NCBI GenBank assembly: GCA_949825045.1
Contig: OX463832.1
Span: forward strand, 20,578,552-20,642,551
DNA length: 64,000 bases
Direction of reading: 5' to 3'
DNA from: Argyresthia goedartella
Taxonomy: Eukaryota; Arthropoda; Insecta; Lepidoptera; Argyresthiidae
The notes under the pieces are model-generated. The model made no database searches, was not told the DNA's origin, and saw only the letters and a program-made list of their open reading frames with translations. Of this stretch, positions 35,813 to 45,759 are shown piece by piece. The translations under genes were made by a program, and so were the position numbers. Every line of letters starts with the position of its first letter. Position 1 is the stretch's first letter.

Positions 35813-38551
35813 GACGCGTTTGCAATTTCAGCAGCGTCAACGACCGCGCCACTTACGAGTTTACCTGCTTCGATGAAACCTAGCAACAAGCAACACAGCG
35901 TAAATCACGTTGCCGCCGACAATGAAGAAATATTATTAACGACGGTAATGATTCAGGTCAAGCGATACGATGGAGCATACGTCACGTTGCGCGCTCTATT
36001 GGATCAAGGATCACAGATATCCTTATTATCAGAAAACGCCGCTCAAATGTTAGGTTTGCAGCGCCGTAGTTACCATGCGTCAGTGTCAGGCATTGGGACA
36101 GGCTCAAAACAGAGCAAAGGGATGGTGACCATGAACTGCTCATCAATCTATGAAGATTATCACTTCACTACACAAGCGTTAGTAATCATACGCGTTATCA
36201 GTAACTTACCTAACAAAACATTTGGAACAAAGCCGTGGGAGCACCTACAACATATCAAGCTGGCCGACCCGGAGTACAACGTATCCCGTACAATCGACAT
36301 GCTGTTGGATGCGAGCGTTTACTCAGACATCATCATGAGTGGTCTTATCAAAGGTCCGTCAAGAGCGCCTATAGCCCAGCAGACCAAACTTGGTTGGATT
36401 TTATCAGGAAATGTGAAAACATTTAACTGTCATGTCGTTCTCAATGATTTAAGAGAAATATCTAAATATTGGGAAGTAGAAGATATCAGCAGCTCTTCTT
36501 CAACACTATCATCGGAGGAACAGCTGTGCGAAGACTTTTATCAAGCTACCACAAAACGCCTGGAAAGTGGTAGATACGAAGTTGGCCTTCCAATGAAACC
36601 TGACTTCGAAGAACAGCTTGGATTATCAAAGCCCAAGGCAGTTTCCCAATTCAAACAGATTGAGCAAAAGATGGGCAAGAATGAAGCTTTATCAGAAAGT
36701 TACAAAGCTTTCATGGCAGAATATCAATCATTGAACCATATGCGCCCTGTCCTTTCAAACTCGGGACCCGTATGTTTCCTGCCACATCATGGAGTACTGA
36801 AATTGGAATCCACCACAACGAAGCTTCGCGTAGTTTTCAACGGATCATCCAAAACTACATCAGGAAAAAGTCTCAATGACCTCATGGAATGCGGACCCAA
36901 CCTACAGGCAGATTTGCTAACACTCATCATTCGCTGGAGGCAGCACAAATATGTTATCACCGCAGACATTGAAAAAATGTTCCGACAGATTCTTATCAGG
37001 GAACAGGATCAACCATTGCAGAGCATTATCTAGCGAGACACGCCACAGGACCCTCTCCAGCACTATCAATTAACAACCGTGACATACGGAACCAAGGCCG
37101 CGCCCTATCTCGCAATCAGGACATTAAAACAATTAGCAAGAGATGACGCCGGCAAATTCCCGTTGGCGGCCGCCGCTTTGGAAAACTCATTTTTTATGGA
37201 CGACTTGCTGAGTGGAAACAACTCGAAAGAGCAAACTATCGAGTTACAACAGCAACTTATTCAAATGTTGCAGGAAACTGGAATGAATTTACGCAAATGG
37301 TCTAGCAATGACCCAGATATCACAAAACATTTATCAGCTGAGCAACGTAGCGGGACACTCGAGTTCAAATGTGCAGAGACAAGGAAAACACTTGGCCTGC
37401 AATGGACACCTTCCGCCGACGTTTTCACATTCCAGAATACGTGGACCTATCAAGAAAACAGCACAGGCATTACAAAGCGTCAACTGTTGTCAAGCATATC
37501 AAAAGTGTTTGACCCACTTGGCTGGCTATCACCACTCACCATTCGCGCCAAACTACTCTTCCAGAAAGCATGGACATCAGGACTATCATGGGACGAAACC
37601 GTGCCTGAAAATATTTTGCAAGAGTGGATACATATCAGTGAAGACTTTCGAGGTATCGACAATTTCACCATATCCAGACATTTTGGAGACACGGAACAGC
37701 CATATCAATTGCACGGATTTTGCGACGCGTCAGAGAAGGCGTACGCATGCGTCATATACATAGTAACTCGGAATCCTAAGGGCGGCTTCACATCGCGGCT
37801 AGTCGCAGCGAAAACAAAACTGGCTCCGTTAAATAAACAAGTATGATTACCGCGCCTAGAGCTGTGTAGCGCAGTTTTGTTATCACAGCTTATGGCTAAG
37901 GTGGCGTAAACGTTATCAGCGAATAATATAACAACATATGCCTGGACCGACTCCATGATAGCATTGGGGTGGCTCAAAGGAGACCTCGGTAGATGGAAAC
38001 AATTTGTTGCCAACAGAGTGCAACAGATCACAGCTATCATTCCGTCTAGCAGCTGGCGTCACGTACGATCAGAAGAGAACGTGGCGGACTGCGCTACACG
38101 GGGACTAACAACAGCCCAATTATCAGAGCATTCGTTGTGGTGGCAGGGGCCACATTGGCTGCTTTCATTTGATCCCACAGACTGCACCAACGAGGTAGCC
38201 TATCAAACACCCACAGAAGAGGAAAACAAATTCAAAGCGACTGCTACGATTACAACACAACAAGAAATATCGCTCGCTTATCAGCTTTTACAGGAACACT
38301 GCTCTATCACTAAGGTTGTAAGAATACTCGCTTGGGTATCACGTTTCATCGCGAACACATCGAGCAAACAAAATGCATTACAAACAAATGCACTGACTTC
38401 GTCGGAAATAAGCAAGGCTTACGATTTGATTTGCAAACACATTCAAAGCCTTGACTTCCCTGACGACCTAGCCCAACTAAAAAGCAAGGGTTTAGTGCAA
38501 AAAACGAGCAAACTATCATGTTTGAATCCTTACCTAGATGAGTACGGATAA
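35813..38551 (+). pseudogene. BEL element 2 pol: protease, RT, RNase H, start of integrase
   Basis: Protease active site is LLDQGSQISLL (about 35995). The RT is long and open to 37033, with TTKLRVVFNGSSKT and ITADIEKMFRQ; a TAG at 37031-37033 replaces the Trp that element 1 has at this place. The RT continues through FFMDDLLSG (about 37190) and the RNase H HGFCDASEKAY and WTDSMIALGW regions, with stops at 37844 and about 37907. The integrase leader follows to 38551, where a TAA occurs. Confidence 0.85.
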
Positions 38552-39207
38552 ATAAGAGTAGGCGGACGACTAAATAATTCCAGCATCAGTATATCAGCCA
38601 AGCACCCTATCATATTATCGAATCACGGTCGTCTAACAGAACTAATCATAAACCAAGCTCACATTGCAACTCTTCATGGAGGCGCACGGCTGACACTATC
38701 ATATATCAGAGAGAGATTTTGGATTATTAGCGGAATTCGCACGGTCAAGCGACAGCTGCGTCAATGTGTCAAGTGTCGGCGCTACAGCGGCGAGAATCAA
38801 CAGCAGATTATGGGTGACCTCCCTCAACCCAGGGTCACGCCATCACGGCCCTTCACACACACGGCATCGACTTCACTGGATTCGTAGAGCTAAAATCTAA
38901 CCGAGGAAGAGGCATAAGGACATCCAAAGGATACATTGCGGTCTTTGTGTGCCTATCAACCAAGGCGGTGCACCTCGAACTCGTTCCGGATATAAGCACA
39001 CCGACCTTCTTAGCAGCAATCCAACGATTCCGAGCTAGGAGATCCACTCCTCGTCACTTTTACAGCGATAATGGAACAAACCTGGTGGGAGCAAACCGAG
39101 TCCTTAAAAGGGAGTATCGAGGTCCCAAAAATATCAATTTTGAACAGACTTATAAACACAACAATACCAGAAAATATCATCAATCGATCAGACGATCACG
39201 AGCGTGA
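38552..39207 (+). pseudogene. BEL element 2 integrase, catalytic core truncated
   Basis: Visible are the HHCC zinc-binding module (HLQ-like IATLHGGARL, then CVKCRRY) and the first two catalytic aspartates (GIDFTG near 38868 after a frame change, and YSDNGTNLVGAN near 39065). The third catalytic residue (Glu) and the C-terminal domain are missing because the sequence runs directly into the env-like frame at about 39110. Confidence 0.8.
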
Positions 39208-39592
39208 TTGGGAGCATATACAACAGAGCATCTCCACAATCAAGGAACAGACGATGCAACCACTTACTGTTCATCATATGCACCACTACACGCTACTCTA
39301 CATCATTGTCTCGATCATGGTGTTAGTAGGTGGCATCCTCTTGTCCGCGAAGGTCAAGCGGGCTCGAGCTAGAGTATCAACAACGCCGCGGCAACAGGAA
39401 CAGAAGGTGACACACGTCGAGACTAGTGCTAGTGCGAGTGCAAGCGAAGTGGTAAGGCTCACAGCTTTGCAAAGTGTGCTCAATGAGCTAAATAAATCAG
39501 TGGCTAGGGTCAATCAAGGGACTTCCCCTGTTGTTAGTTGCTCTATCAAGGCCTATAAATGTGACAAAATGCACCCGGACAATATTAATTAA
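39115..39592 (+). pseudogene. Env-like C-terminal region of BEL element 2
   Basis: An open frame fused in a different phase to the truncated integrase. It has an amphipathic stretch, a membrane-spanning segment (YTLLYIIVSIMVLVGGILLS) and a basic cytoplasmic tail rich in Ser/Ala. The preceding extracellular part is absent. This mirrors BEL element 1. Confidence 0.65.
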
Positions 39593-39629
39593 GACATTTG
39601 ATTTGTACTTTTATTGTTTTTACTGCCAA

Positions 39630-39767
39630 TTTCCTGGGCGCTGATTAAGTTAACAAATTGGTTAAACTGATTTGAGCCAATCACGTGCCGCTGATATTCA
39701 AAATAGCGGCACGTGATTGGCTGAAATCAGTTTAACCAATTTGTTAACTTAACCAGCGCCCAGGAAA
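39630..39767. repeat. 138 bp near-perfect foldback in BEL element 2
   Basis: Arms 39630-39692 and 39705-39767 (63 bp each) differ at only two positions around a 12 base loop (GATATTCAAAAT). Outer ends are TTTCCTGGGCGCTG. It lies between the env-like stop codon and the 3' LTR. Either a MITE inserted there or an element-specific RNA structure. Confidence 0.9.
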
Positions 39768-39955
39768 CCGACCGTTAGTCTATCAATTTATCATTTTACA
39801 TTATGTTATATCAAATCAATATTAATAATTTTAATCACTCAGCATAGCTCATCAATTTGTTATGACAGGAAATAATTGAATCTCAATATTTGATCAGCTA
39901 TACTAACTTGTTAATGTTATGAGATGTTCTTCTCATCCTTTTCGAGAGGGCAGGA

Positions 39956-40191
39956 TGTACGGTTTAGCAACGCACATTAATTTACTTTGTACCGACATAG
40001 TTAAGGTAAGTCGCCTGCACTGCATTATATGTTAACGTGTATGTGACATACCTATTAATAAACCAGTGCAATTGTGGTAATCACTCAACGCGGGCGGTTT
40101 TACTCATCTCTCCTGACTAGGACCCCTCGCTATAATTATCATATCATATCACACCACAACTATCATCCTAACTTGTAGGCGGATCCCTACA
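39956..40191 (+). repeat. 3' LTR of BEL element 2
   Basis: 236 bp direct copy of the 5' LTR, with differences at about 39983 (T for G), 40037 (G for T) and 40181 (G for C). The few differences indicate recent insertion. Confidence 0.95.
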
Positions 40192-40290
40192 ATAGCCAAA
40201 GGGTAGTTTTCGGGGTTAGCCCCCAGTTTTTACCTAGGTACCATTCTTCGGCACTGCCAAAATGTGACAGTCGCTTTAACAATCTTGTTA
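40192..40290 (-). pseudogene. LINE-D continuation beyond BEL element 2
   Basis: The minus-strand reading shows a WGLTPKTTLWL motif that joins the RT thumb sequence at 33755 across the inserted element, and upstream an ATVTFWQCRRMV motif in another frame. Similarity ends near 40290, so LINE-D is 5'-truncated. Confidence 0.7.
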
Positions 40291-41047
40291 TCAGATAAAG
40301 GAGAATATAATCACTACCGTGATCACACCTGGCAACCAACCGATTCGGTAGCGGTAGGTTTTTTTTTGTTTCGAGTCCTTAATTTTTTTATTTATATTTA
40401 TATATCTTATGAAAAAGATTAAGGGTATTTTTTCCAACACTGACTCTTTCGAATGAGGTTGAGGGGGGGAGGGGGGGGGGTTATAGGCTCCGGCTACTAG
40501 GGCTCATAAAAAAGGCAAGTATTTAATTGCACATCAAAAATACTGATTTTCACAGCAAAAAAGGATCAGCAAACACTTATTATGTTTTAAGTATTTTTGT
40601 TGTTCTTACATGTTCAACCTAATACGAAGGATAAAGGGGGCTTCGCTTCGCTCACCCCCTTTACCCTTCACCTAAGCTACAGCAGTATTTTGCCCAATAG
40701 CACAAAACAAGCAAGAGAGAACATTCACGCAACTCGAAGAAAAACGGAATGACTTGACACACAGACACACACACTAACCCAGCAACGTTTTTTTTTACGT
40801 TCAAACATCGACGTTACGTTCCGTTCCACACATTCTAAGTCTAACTGACATTCATCTTAGCCCAAAGTTTACGAAAAACGTTCCGTTTCTCCTGATAATA
40901 TTCGTAAGTTTAATTAATTCATAATTAATTAAATAATTAACTCCTAGTATTAAAAACTGGATAAATGATTCAAGGTAAACCTATCTACCCCCTAGTAACC
41001 AATTTTACTAAGTATCAAAGAGTCAGTGTTGGAAAACCAACCCAAGA
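40291..41047. other. Intergenic DNA with a dispersed-repeat copy (40540-40700, minus)
   Basis: No gene. The segment 40540-40700 belongs to the dispersed family described at 62583 (motifs GTTCAACCTAATACGAAGGA and CTTCGCTTCGCTC). A G-rich run (40459-40481) and a T run (40351-40367) are also present. Confidence 0.6.
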
Positions 41048-41818
41048 TTAACACGTTGACGGTAGACTTGCGCAAAGTGTGTCTTTATCAGGAGTAATCA
41101 TATCTCATATCTATTGATTCGGTGACACATTATATCTCTATCATATCTCACTCATTCAAATCTATGGCTTCTCATAACGCTCCAACTCCCACTTATTTCT
41201 TACTCTTTTATCTCACAAGGCTCTTATATTTAATTAATGAGTTAATGAGTTGGAAGAGTCTCGAAAAATAACCTACTCAATACAAAATATATAAACAAAC
41301 GAATTGCAACAGTTGCATTTTAATTTCACCATTTGAACTATGCCTTAACCAACATACCTAGAGACAACTTTTTATTGCTCGCTTCGATCCCTTGATCACC
41401 TTTGCCTTGGCAGCGAACTGAGGCCTCCATAGCTTCTTCATACATTATTATGAACGTTATACCCCATAGATTTTTTATTGCTATTCGAGCTTATTGCAAT
41501 GCGATAAGATTCAAATCAATAAGCAATCTTTTGAAAACATTATGCCTATTATAGTATGACAAACACATACTCTTTCTCGCTCATCTTAATCCAACCGATG
41601 ATAGCCGAAAAAACCCACGTGTTCGTTTCCGCGAATCTCGCTCTGGTGTACAGATGAACGCACACCTAACCATGCTTATCCGGTCATGCGTGGCGTGCGA
41701 GTGCGACAGAGCAACGCGCGAGAGCAGCGTGGTAGATTCCTTCGGCGCCGTCGATCCGTTCGGTGCGGTTAGTGTGTGTTCGCCTTCGCTATCGCTACTA
41801 CTAGATATCCGGCTCAAA

Positions 41819-41996
41819 TTTGGACCAAGGATTAAGGTGATAAGGTTGCTATTCGCCTAAAAGTGACATTTAAGACTGAAATGCGTGTGGTTGGTTTGGT
41901 CAATTGTGTATTTGCCAACAAGATGTGGACCAAATGTAGACCAAATGTTAAGGTGATAAGGTTGCTGTTTGCCTAATAGTGACATTTTAAAACTGG
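41819..41996 (+). repeat. Tandem duplication in the left flank of piggyBac
   Basis: A unit with TTAAGGTGATAAGGTTGCT followed by TTCGCCTAA/TTGCCTAA and AGTGACATTT occurs at 41833 and 41949 (about 115 bp apart). Copies are diverged. No coding role. Confidence 0.65.
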
Positions 41997-42178
41997 TAGA
42001 CGTCTGGTTTTGTTGGTTTGTTCTCACACAACTGTGTTTAGTGTAGCCTGGGCAGAGAGAGCAAGATTTGTTTGGGGAGTAAGATATGATTCATATCGCT
42101 GGGATGTAACTAGGATATAATGGTCGTCAAGCCATATGTGTGTCATATTATATCTTACTCTGGAGTTACCCAAGTCTA

Positions 42179-42375
42179 GTTGACGGGCAGTACTGCCTCC
42201 TCTGTTTATTGCGCCATGACAGTACTTTTTCCCATACATTGCCTATAGGCGTACTGTCATTTAAGCAAGTAGTGGATATTGTATAATAGACAGTACGCCT
42301 GTAGCCGTTTACGCCTGAAGGCGTACTGACGTAGTGGGTATTGCATTATAGTACTACAAAGACAGTACGCCATCA
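42179..42375. repeat. Left subterminal repeats of piggyBac (GGCGTACTG motifs)
   Basis: At least five GGCGTACTG / CAGTACGCC copies, in both orientations, between 42238 and 42373, with a GTTGACGGGCAGTACTGCC at about 42179. Similar motifs occur at 45330-45440. Probably transposase-recognition repeats. Confidence 0.65.
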
Positions 42376-42738
42376 GGCGCTAAGACTAAAATTAAAATAA
42401 AAAGCTTTTGTTTGCATATAAATCACAATATTTTTTCAAAATTAACATGTGATAATTGGCTCATTTGGTAGAAAAAACTTAGTTTTATAACTAAATCACA
42501 ATATAATGAGTTATTTTAATGAAATTAACTTGTCTGAACATAAATATACTCTAACAATTCACTTATTTTAGTTTTATTTTTAATATAAAGCCTTAGCTTT
42601 CCTGTCAAAAAATCAAAAAAACTTACAAAAATAGTTAACTTGTGCTATAGGAACTTTGTTATTATCACATCAACTAGCATACTAAATACTTTAATCATTA
42701 CTTAAATTTTTAAGAGATCTTTCTCATGAACTATCTTT

Positions 42739-44826
42739 TTATGTAGTCATATTTAAGCTTTCGTGATATGTTTCGAAGCACGAAGGGCAAAGTGGGGGTT
42801 GGTCTGGACAGCCTTTGCACCGGTAGCTCGTTTCTTTGCGAAGTTTCTTTTTGGTACATACTTTGCACTTTAAAAAGGCAAACTTCTTAGTTGTACCTGG
42901 GCGCCCTGTCAGTTGTTCCGCCCAATGTCCAAATGATTGTGCTGGACGAGGTGGAAGAGGAGCTGAGCTTCCTGCAGAGGTGCTGGGACGAAAATGCCTG
43001 TTATCGTTTACATGTCCATGGTGAATGAGGTCCTTTCCTTTCGTTTGTGCATCAATCCCCATCATCAACTTGATCAGTTCATCCCGGTACTGTATGAATG
43101 GGTAAGAAACAGCATTGTCACTTTTATACTTCTTAAACAAGAAGAATGCATTCCACACAGCGACATCGAGAAGGTGGAAAAGAACCTTTTTGTACCATCT
43201 TATGGTTTTTTGTGGACTGCTATAATAGGAGACTATTTGATCGGCACGATCAATACCAGACATGTTCCTGTTATAGAGGTCAACTTCTGCAGGTTTGATT
43301 CTCAGTTTACCATATCTGTTTCGCACTTCGATCAGACAGGGATGCTTTTTAGTCGTTATTATATGGACTGGACGTCTGTCTTTCCACTTTGAAACATACA
43401 CCCTATGGCATTGGGCCCACACGTGTTCTCCCTTTTTCAGTTTTTTGGTTACCACACAACTTGGATTGTTTTTGCGATTACTGCGCAATATGCCTGTTGT
43501 ATGCGTCTTCAAGTCCAGTAATTTCTGTGATAAATTCACAGAATTATAGAAGTTGTCCATGAACAGATGATGACCACGGAGTAGATATGGACGCATCAAT
43601 CTCATGACAAGTTTTGCAGTCTTAGGTACTTGAACCTCATCATTAGTCTCAGCTTCCTTACCGGAATACATTTTGATATTGAGGACGTAGCCGTCATGAG
43701 TATTGAGCTCATAAAGTTTTATGCCGTATCTGGCCTTTTTAGACTTTATATATTGGCGAAAATGGAGGCGACCCCGGAAAAGAAGAAGAGATTCATCCAG
43801 AGACAATTTTTCGCCTGGGTTGTAAATTTTTCGAAAGTTCAATGTGAGCATGTCGATAAACTTTGTAATTTTATTTTCTCCTTTGGCTTCACCATCAGAT
43901 GCACAAATACAACGCAAGATTTGTTCATATCGTCTCCCTGACATTACAAAGCTGAATACGGGATGATAATAAAGAACGTCTGTTTGTGTGAACAAACTCC
44001 TTTGTTGTGGATATTTTACCTGGCCCTTCAGGAGTGAAATTCAAAGAAATTTCATTATTTCTTCATTGTTGGTCTCCCGGAATTCAGCTTTACGGCTATT
44101 TCTTGTGTGCGGCCTATCAGTGTTGCACAATTTATTTCCATTATCATTGGTACATTTTACTAAATACTCAATGAAGTTAGTGGGAAAGACCAGTCGAAAA
44201 AAGTCCATCACAGTTTCAATATCGTCAATATTTACAGTTATGCCAACCGACCCATAATAAAAGTTGAATTCTGGTATATCAGCTACTGTTTGAATCCACT
44301 GCTCACTAGTAATAGATTCGGTCGTTATTCTTGAGCCAGAATCATGTGAAGCTGGGTGTTGAGGAGCCTCTGATGCCATAGGCTGTTGTGATTGTGATTG
44401 CTCACTAGTAATAGATTCGTTTGTTATTCCTGAGCCAGAATCATGTGAAGCTGGGTGTTGAGGAGCCTCTGGTCTCATAGGCTGATTGTCACTTCGGGAA
44501 GTTGAAGGATTCGCCTGTAATTCTGCGCTAGGAAGATTCTCCTGTGTTTCGGGTGAAACGTCGACGTCTGAATCACTTGATGGAGATGTTGTGGATTCGG
44601 ACTCACTAGATAAAACAGCTGCGCTTGAACGTATTTTGCCGGGTCTTCTTTCTTGCAAGGCACAGGTTTCATCATCAGAACTCGAAGAAGCGCCACTCGG
44701 AGGTCGATGTTCTTGGTCGGAGCCGTATTCTCCATCGTCTGCATACGGATCCTGACTTGACTCCGGACTAGAAGTTCCCATGAACAAATCTTCTAGAAGT
44801 TTCCTATTCCGTTCGTAAGGATCCAT
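42739..44826 (-). pseudogene. piggyBac transposase, one in-frame stop (about 695 codons)
   Basis: The product would cut the element out at TTAA and reinsert it. ATG at 44826 starts a MDPYERN N-terminus. Residues 20-190 are Ser/Glu-rich with a repeated PEAPQHPASHDSGS unit. The catalytic domain carries the three expected aspartates (SLDESLLLFRGR, LFMDNFYNS, NMSGIDRADQ). The C-terminus is a cysteine-rich domain (CKVC-CKGCPDQPPLCPSC) that binds DNA ends. The only visible lesion is a TGA codon (44019-44022 region, after EEIMKFL, position about 44020); the frame is otherwise open for the full length. Very recently inactivated, or a readthrough or assembly artefact. Confidence 0.9.
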
Positions 44827-45006
44827 CTGCAAGTTGGTGAAATACAAGGTTATGTGTTATGAGTAAATCTAACAATGAATAAAACAACATAAACTCAGTA
44901 AAAACCAAATAACAAACGGATCTATCTGCAAGTAGGTAAAATAAAAGGTTATGAGTTTATAAGGAATCCTAACAACATAAACTCACTAAAAACTATATAA
45001 TAAACA
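44819..45006 (-). repeat. Tandem duplication at the piggyBac transposase 5' leader
   Basis: A unit of about 95 bp covering the start-codon area (GGATCCATCTGCAAG, 44819) is repeated from 44918 (GGATCTATCTGCAAG). In the second copy the start codon complement CAT is TAT, so only the inner copy can start the protein. Confidence 0.7.
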
Positions 45007-45329
45007 ATATAGATTCATTGTGCATAGCAGAAAATACTTTAGAAATCATACAAAATACATTTAGGTAATTACGTAACAGGTTTTTTTACCTTCGCGAAAA
45101 CAAGCGCGTGGCATCCCGCCGGTTGACACTACTGGACTGATTGTATGTACAGACGACGCCCGCAGGCGTAGTGTGCGTGCGAGGGAGCACACAAAAATAT
45201 CCATGTGTGCGTAGGCGCATTAGGTATGATCCAAAATTTTTACCCTTTATTATGACACTACTGTGATCAAATTTGCTTGAGCTGTGACAGTACTTTCTAC
45301 CTCGCCTAGTAACTGTATGGGAAAACGTA

Positions 45330-45440
45330 CGTCCCATGGCGTACTGGCAATAAAATTGATTAAATATGAACATGTAGAGGCGTACTGCCATTTTTTGAAC
45401 TTTCGCCTTAACGCCTATAGGCTTACTGCCCGTCAACGTG
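45330..45440. repeat. Right terminal and subterminal repeats of piggyBac
   Basis: Contains GGCGTACTGG (about 45340), GGCGTACTGCC (about 45379), AACGCCTATAGGC (about 45411) and the end CCGTCAACGTG followed by TTAA. It is the counterpart of the left repeats. Confidence 0.75.
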
Positions 45441-45444
45441 TTAA

Positions 45445-45759
45445 CATAGCGGTGATGGCTAACCCTCTGTCACTCAAAATTTATTAAATGGGGGCACAAA
45501 AAAAACGACGTCACAAGCCACACTAGAATAATTCGGACCACAGACCTCATCAACAAAATTTACAAGTTTGACAGTTCGCTCACTCGGTCGCTTTCATTTC
45601 GGACAATAGCTTTGGGGAATTCCTTCAGCGATTTTTTCACCAAGAGTTTTCATCATCACATGATTTTGTGGACGTAAAAGAGAAGTTTGTTGGATTGTCA
45701 GTGCCTTGCCAATAGTATATTATATCGAATCGAAGTTATGCTATTTAATTTCCTACAAT
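45445..45759 (+). promoter_or_regulatory. 5' flank and probable promoter/5' UTR of the polyamine oxidase gene
   Basis: A 315 base interval between the piggyBac end and the proposed start codon. No TATA box is obvious. There is an upstream ATG at 45738 whose short frame overlaps the proposed start and ends at TAG 45771-45773. The transcription start cannot be placed. Confidence 0.4.

Larger units (their letters stand above)
33756..40191 (+). mobile_element. BEL/Pao LTR retrotransposon 2, internally deleted
   Basis: A 6.4 kb element with two 236 bp LTRs. Flanks are ATGGC (33751-33755) and ATAGC (40192-40196), a 5 bp target duplication with one later change. It is in LINE-D, whose protein reads on from 40192 (minus strand) into 33755. 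Domain order is gag, protease, RT, RNase H, integrase (truncated), end of an env-like frame, then a foldback and the 3' LTR. Confidence 0.93.
41052..45440 (-). mobile_element. piggyBac element
   Basis: Bounded by TTAA on both sides (41048-41051 and 45441-45444), the standard piggyBac target. Terminal inverted repeat CACGTTGACGG is exact at both ends. It encodes a piggyBac transposase (42739-44826, minus). Subterminal GGCGTACTG repeats occur on both sides. The left side (41052-42170) is unusually long; an internal GTTGACGGGCAGTA at about 42179 matches the right end better over 14 bp, so the left part may contain inserted DNA or an older end. Confidence 0.8.

Noticed and set aside
41581..41860. 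Two opposing frames of about 70 codons
   Set aside because: Antisense shadows of each other in a locally GC-rich stretch of the piggyBac left arm; no motif.
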